A stretch of DNA of 6,307 nt from assembly GCA_003541285.1 (NCBI GenBank), contig DPMS01000495.1, forward strand, positions 389 through 6,695, given 5' to 3'. Both the position numbers and the translations under genes were made by a program. Positions 6,059 to 6,307 of this stretch are shown in pieces; the first letter of the stretch is position 1; each line of letters starts with the position of its first letter. Below the pieces are notes generated by a model. That model did not search any database and was not told the DNA's origin. It saw only the letters and a program-made list of their open reading frames with translations. This DNA is from Actinomycetota bacterium. Lineage in GTDB: Bacteria > Actinomycetota > Actinomycetes > Streptosporangiales > Streptosporangiaceae.

Positions 6059-6064
6059 ATCGTG
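6059..6064 (-). promoter_or_regulatory. Candidate -10 element for the 188-aa gene
   Basis: CACGAT on the minus strand is followed by six bases (GCGGTC) and then the ATG at 6052, again a leaderless spacing. With a 17-base spacer the -35 box would fall at about 6082-6087, exactly across the proposed IS boundary (6084/6085), where the bases now read CACTAG, a poor -35 match. Confidence 0.3.
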
Positions 6065-6084
6065 CCAGAGCGTGCACCGTGCTA

Positions 6085-6307
6085 GTGCCGTAGCAGGGAA
6101 GGTTGGCCCTGTTCGGTGACCTGGTCCTCTGGTGCAGGGTGGGTGACCGGCCCGATGCTGTGGGTATGGCTGGCCGGGTGCGGGTTCGGGAGATCGATGA
6201 TGACGAGGGCAATCGGCTGATGCGGATCGTGCGCCGTGGCAGCGGGTCGGTGGTGACCTGGCGGCGGGCGCAGGTGGTGCTGTGGTCGGCGCAGGGGATG
6301 AGCGTGC
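6085..6307 (+). mobile_element. IS630-family insertion sequence, left end (continues beyond window)
   Basis: The element is defined by the transposase gene starting at 6166. IS630/Tc1-type elements insert at TA, and a TA at 6083-6084 is followed by GTGCCGTAGCAGGGAAGGTT, a plausible terminal inverted repeat. The other end is outside the window, so the boundary is inferred, not shown. A second TA at 6091-6092 is an alternative edge. The leader 6085-6165 contains a short GGTGACC repeat (6116-6122 and 6142-6148) but no clear promoter. Confidence 0.6.
6166..6307 (+). CDS. IS630-family transposase, N-terminal part, cut by window edge
   Basis: The ATG at 6166 opens a frame of 47 complete codons that runs off the window. 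It begins MAGRVRVREIDDDEGNRLMR and continues with RRGSGSVVTWRRAQVVLWSAQGMSV. This is the characteristic N-terminus of actinobacterial IS630-family transposases: a basic lead-in followed by the first helix-turn-helix (WRRAQ.VL.SAQGM), which binds the terminal repeats. The catalytic DDE domain would lie further right and cannot be checked, so whether the element is active is unknown. The GTGGG just before the ATG is a weak ribosome site. The open frame on the opposite strand (5964-6212) is a shadow. Confidence 0.8.
   Translation, partial: MAGRVRVREIDDDEGNRLMRIVRRGSGSVVTWRRAQVVLWSAQGMSV

Noticed and set aside
5444..6085. 213-codon plus-strand open frame opposite the 188-aa gene
   Set aside because: Pro/Arg/His-rich with no motif; the minus-strand frame has far more protein-like composition and a sensible start and end.
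1..6307. CRISPR array, tRNA, rRNA, retron or toxin-antitoxin pair
   Set aside because: No regularly spaced repeats, no tRNA-like cloverleaf, no reverse transcriptase motif and no small paired genes were seen on either strand.

Overview
This is a very GC-rich window with the coding style of an actinomycete: strong G/C at third codon positions, a GTG start, and a translationally coupled GTGA gene overlap. The gene families seen here (an FtsX-type exporter, a small alpha/beta hydrolase, a GNAT protein, a DHFR/RibD-like protein, an SGNH hydrolase, an alternative-oxidase-like di-iron protein and an IS630 transposase) are typical of Streptomyces-like or Streptosporangium-like accessory DNA. The genus cannot be decided from the sequence. 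Family names come from reading motifs and from memory of the families; no database search was run.

Left third (1-2928): an intact two-gene ABC exporter operon on the + strand, cut off by the window at its 5' end. An ATP-binding subunit of the LolD/MacB type is followed, with a 4-base overlap, by a 777-residue FtsX-type permease with about ten membrane segments. Together they should make an efflux or lipoprotein/peptide-handling pump. The substrate cannot be read from the sequence.

Middle (2929-5485): a gene graveyard. A minus-strand alpha/beta hydrolase is an open frame but looks internally shortened. Divergent from it is the first ~27 codons of a GNAT-type gene, cut off abruptly. Then come the C-terminal 76 codons of a minus-strand DHFR/RibD-like reductase, joined head to head near 4490 with a plus-strand SGNH (GDSL) hydrolase that has lost its N-terminal catalytic serine block. 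The SGNH remnant ends in a hairpin at 5108-5137. On the other side lies a minus-strand alternative-oxidase-like di-iron protein, broken across three reading frames and lacking its C-terminal half. The stretch 4098-4254 holds no gene I can recognise.

Right end (5486-6307): an intact 188-codon minus-strand gene of unknown function. About 32 bases upstream of its start begins what looks like the left end of an IS630-family insertion sequence, whose transposase starts at 6166 and runs out of the window. This element is a plausible agent for the decay next to it.

The genes do not form one pathway. The exporter is a working unit; the rest is best read as an eroding genomic-island edge. I found no convincing new defence or biosynthetic system. 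The most informative signals are the rearrangement junctions, two apparent 4-base slippage deletions in the oxidase remnant, the possible promoter disruption by the IS, and a recurring leaderless-type promoter layout.
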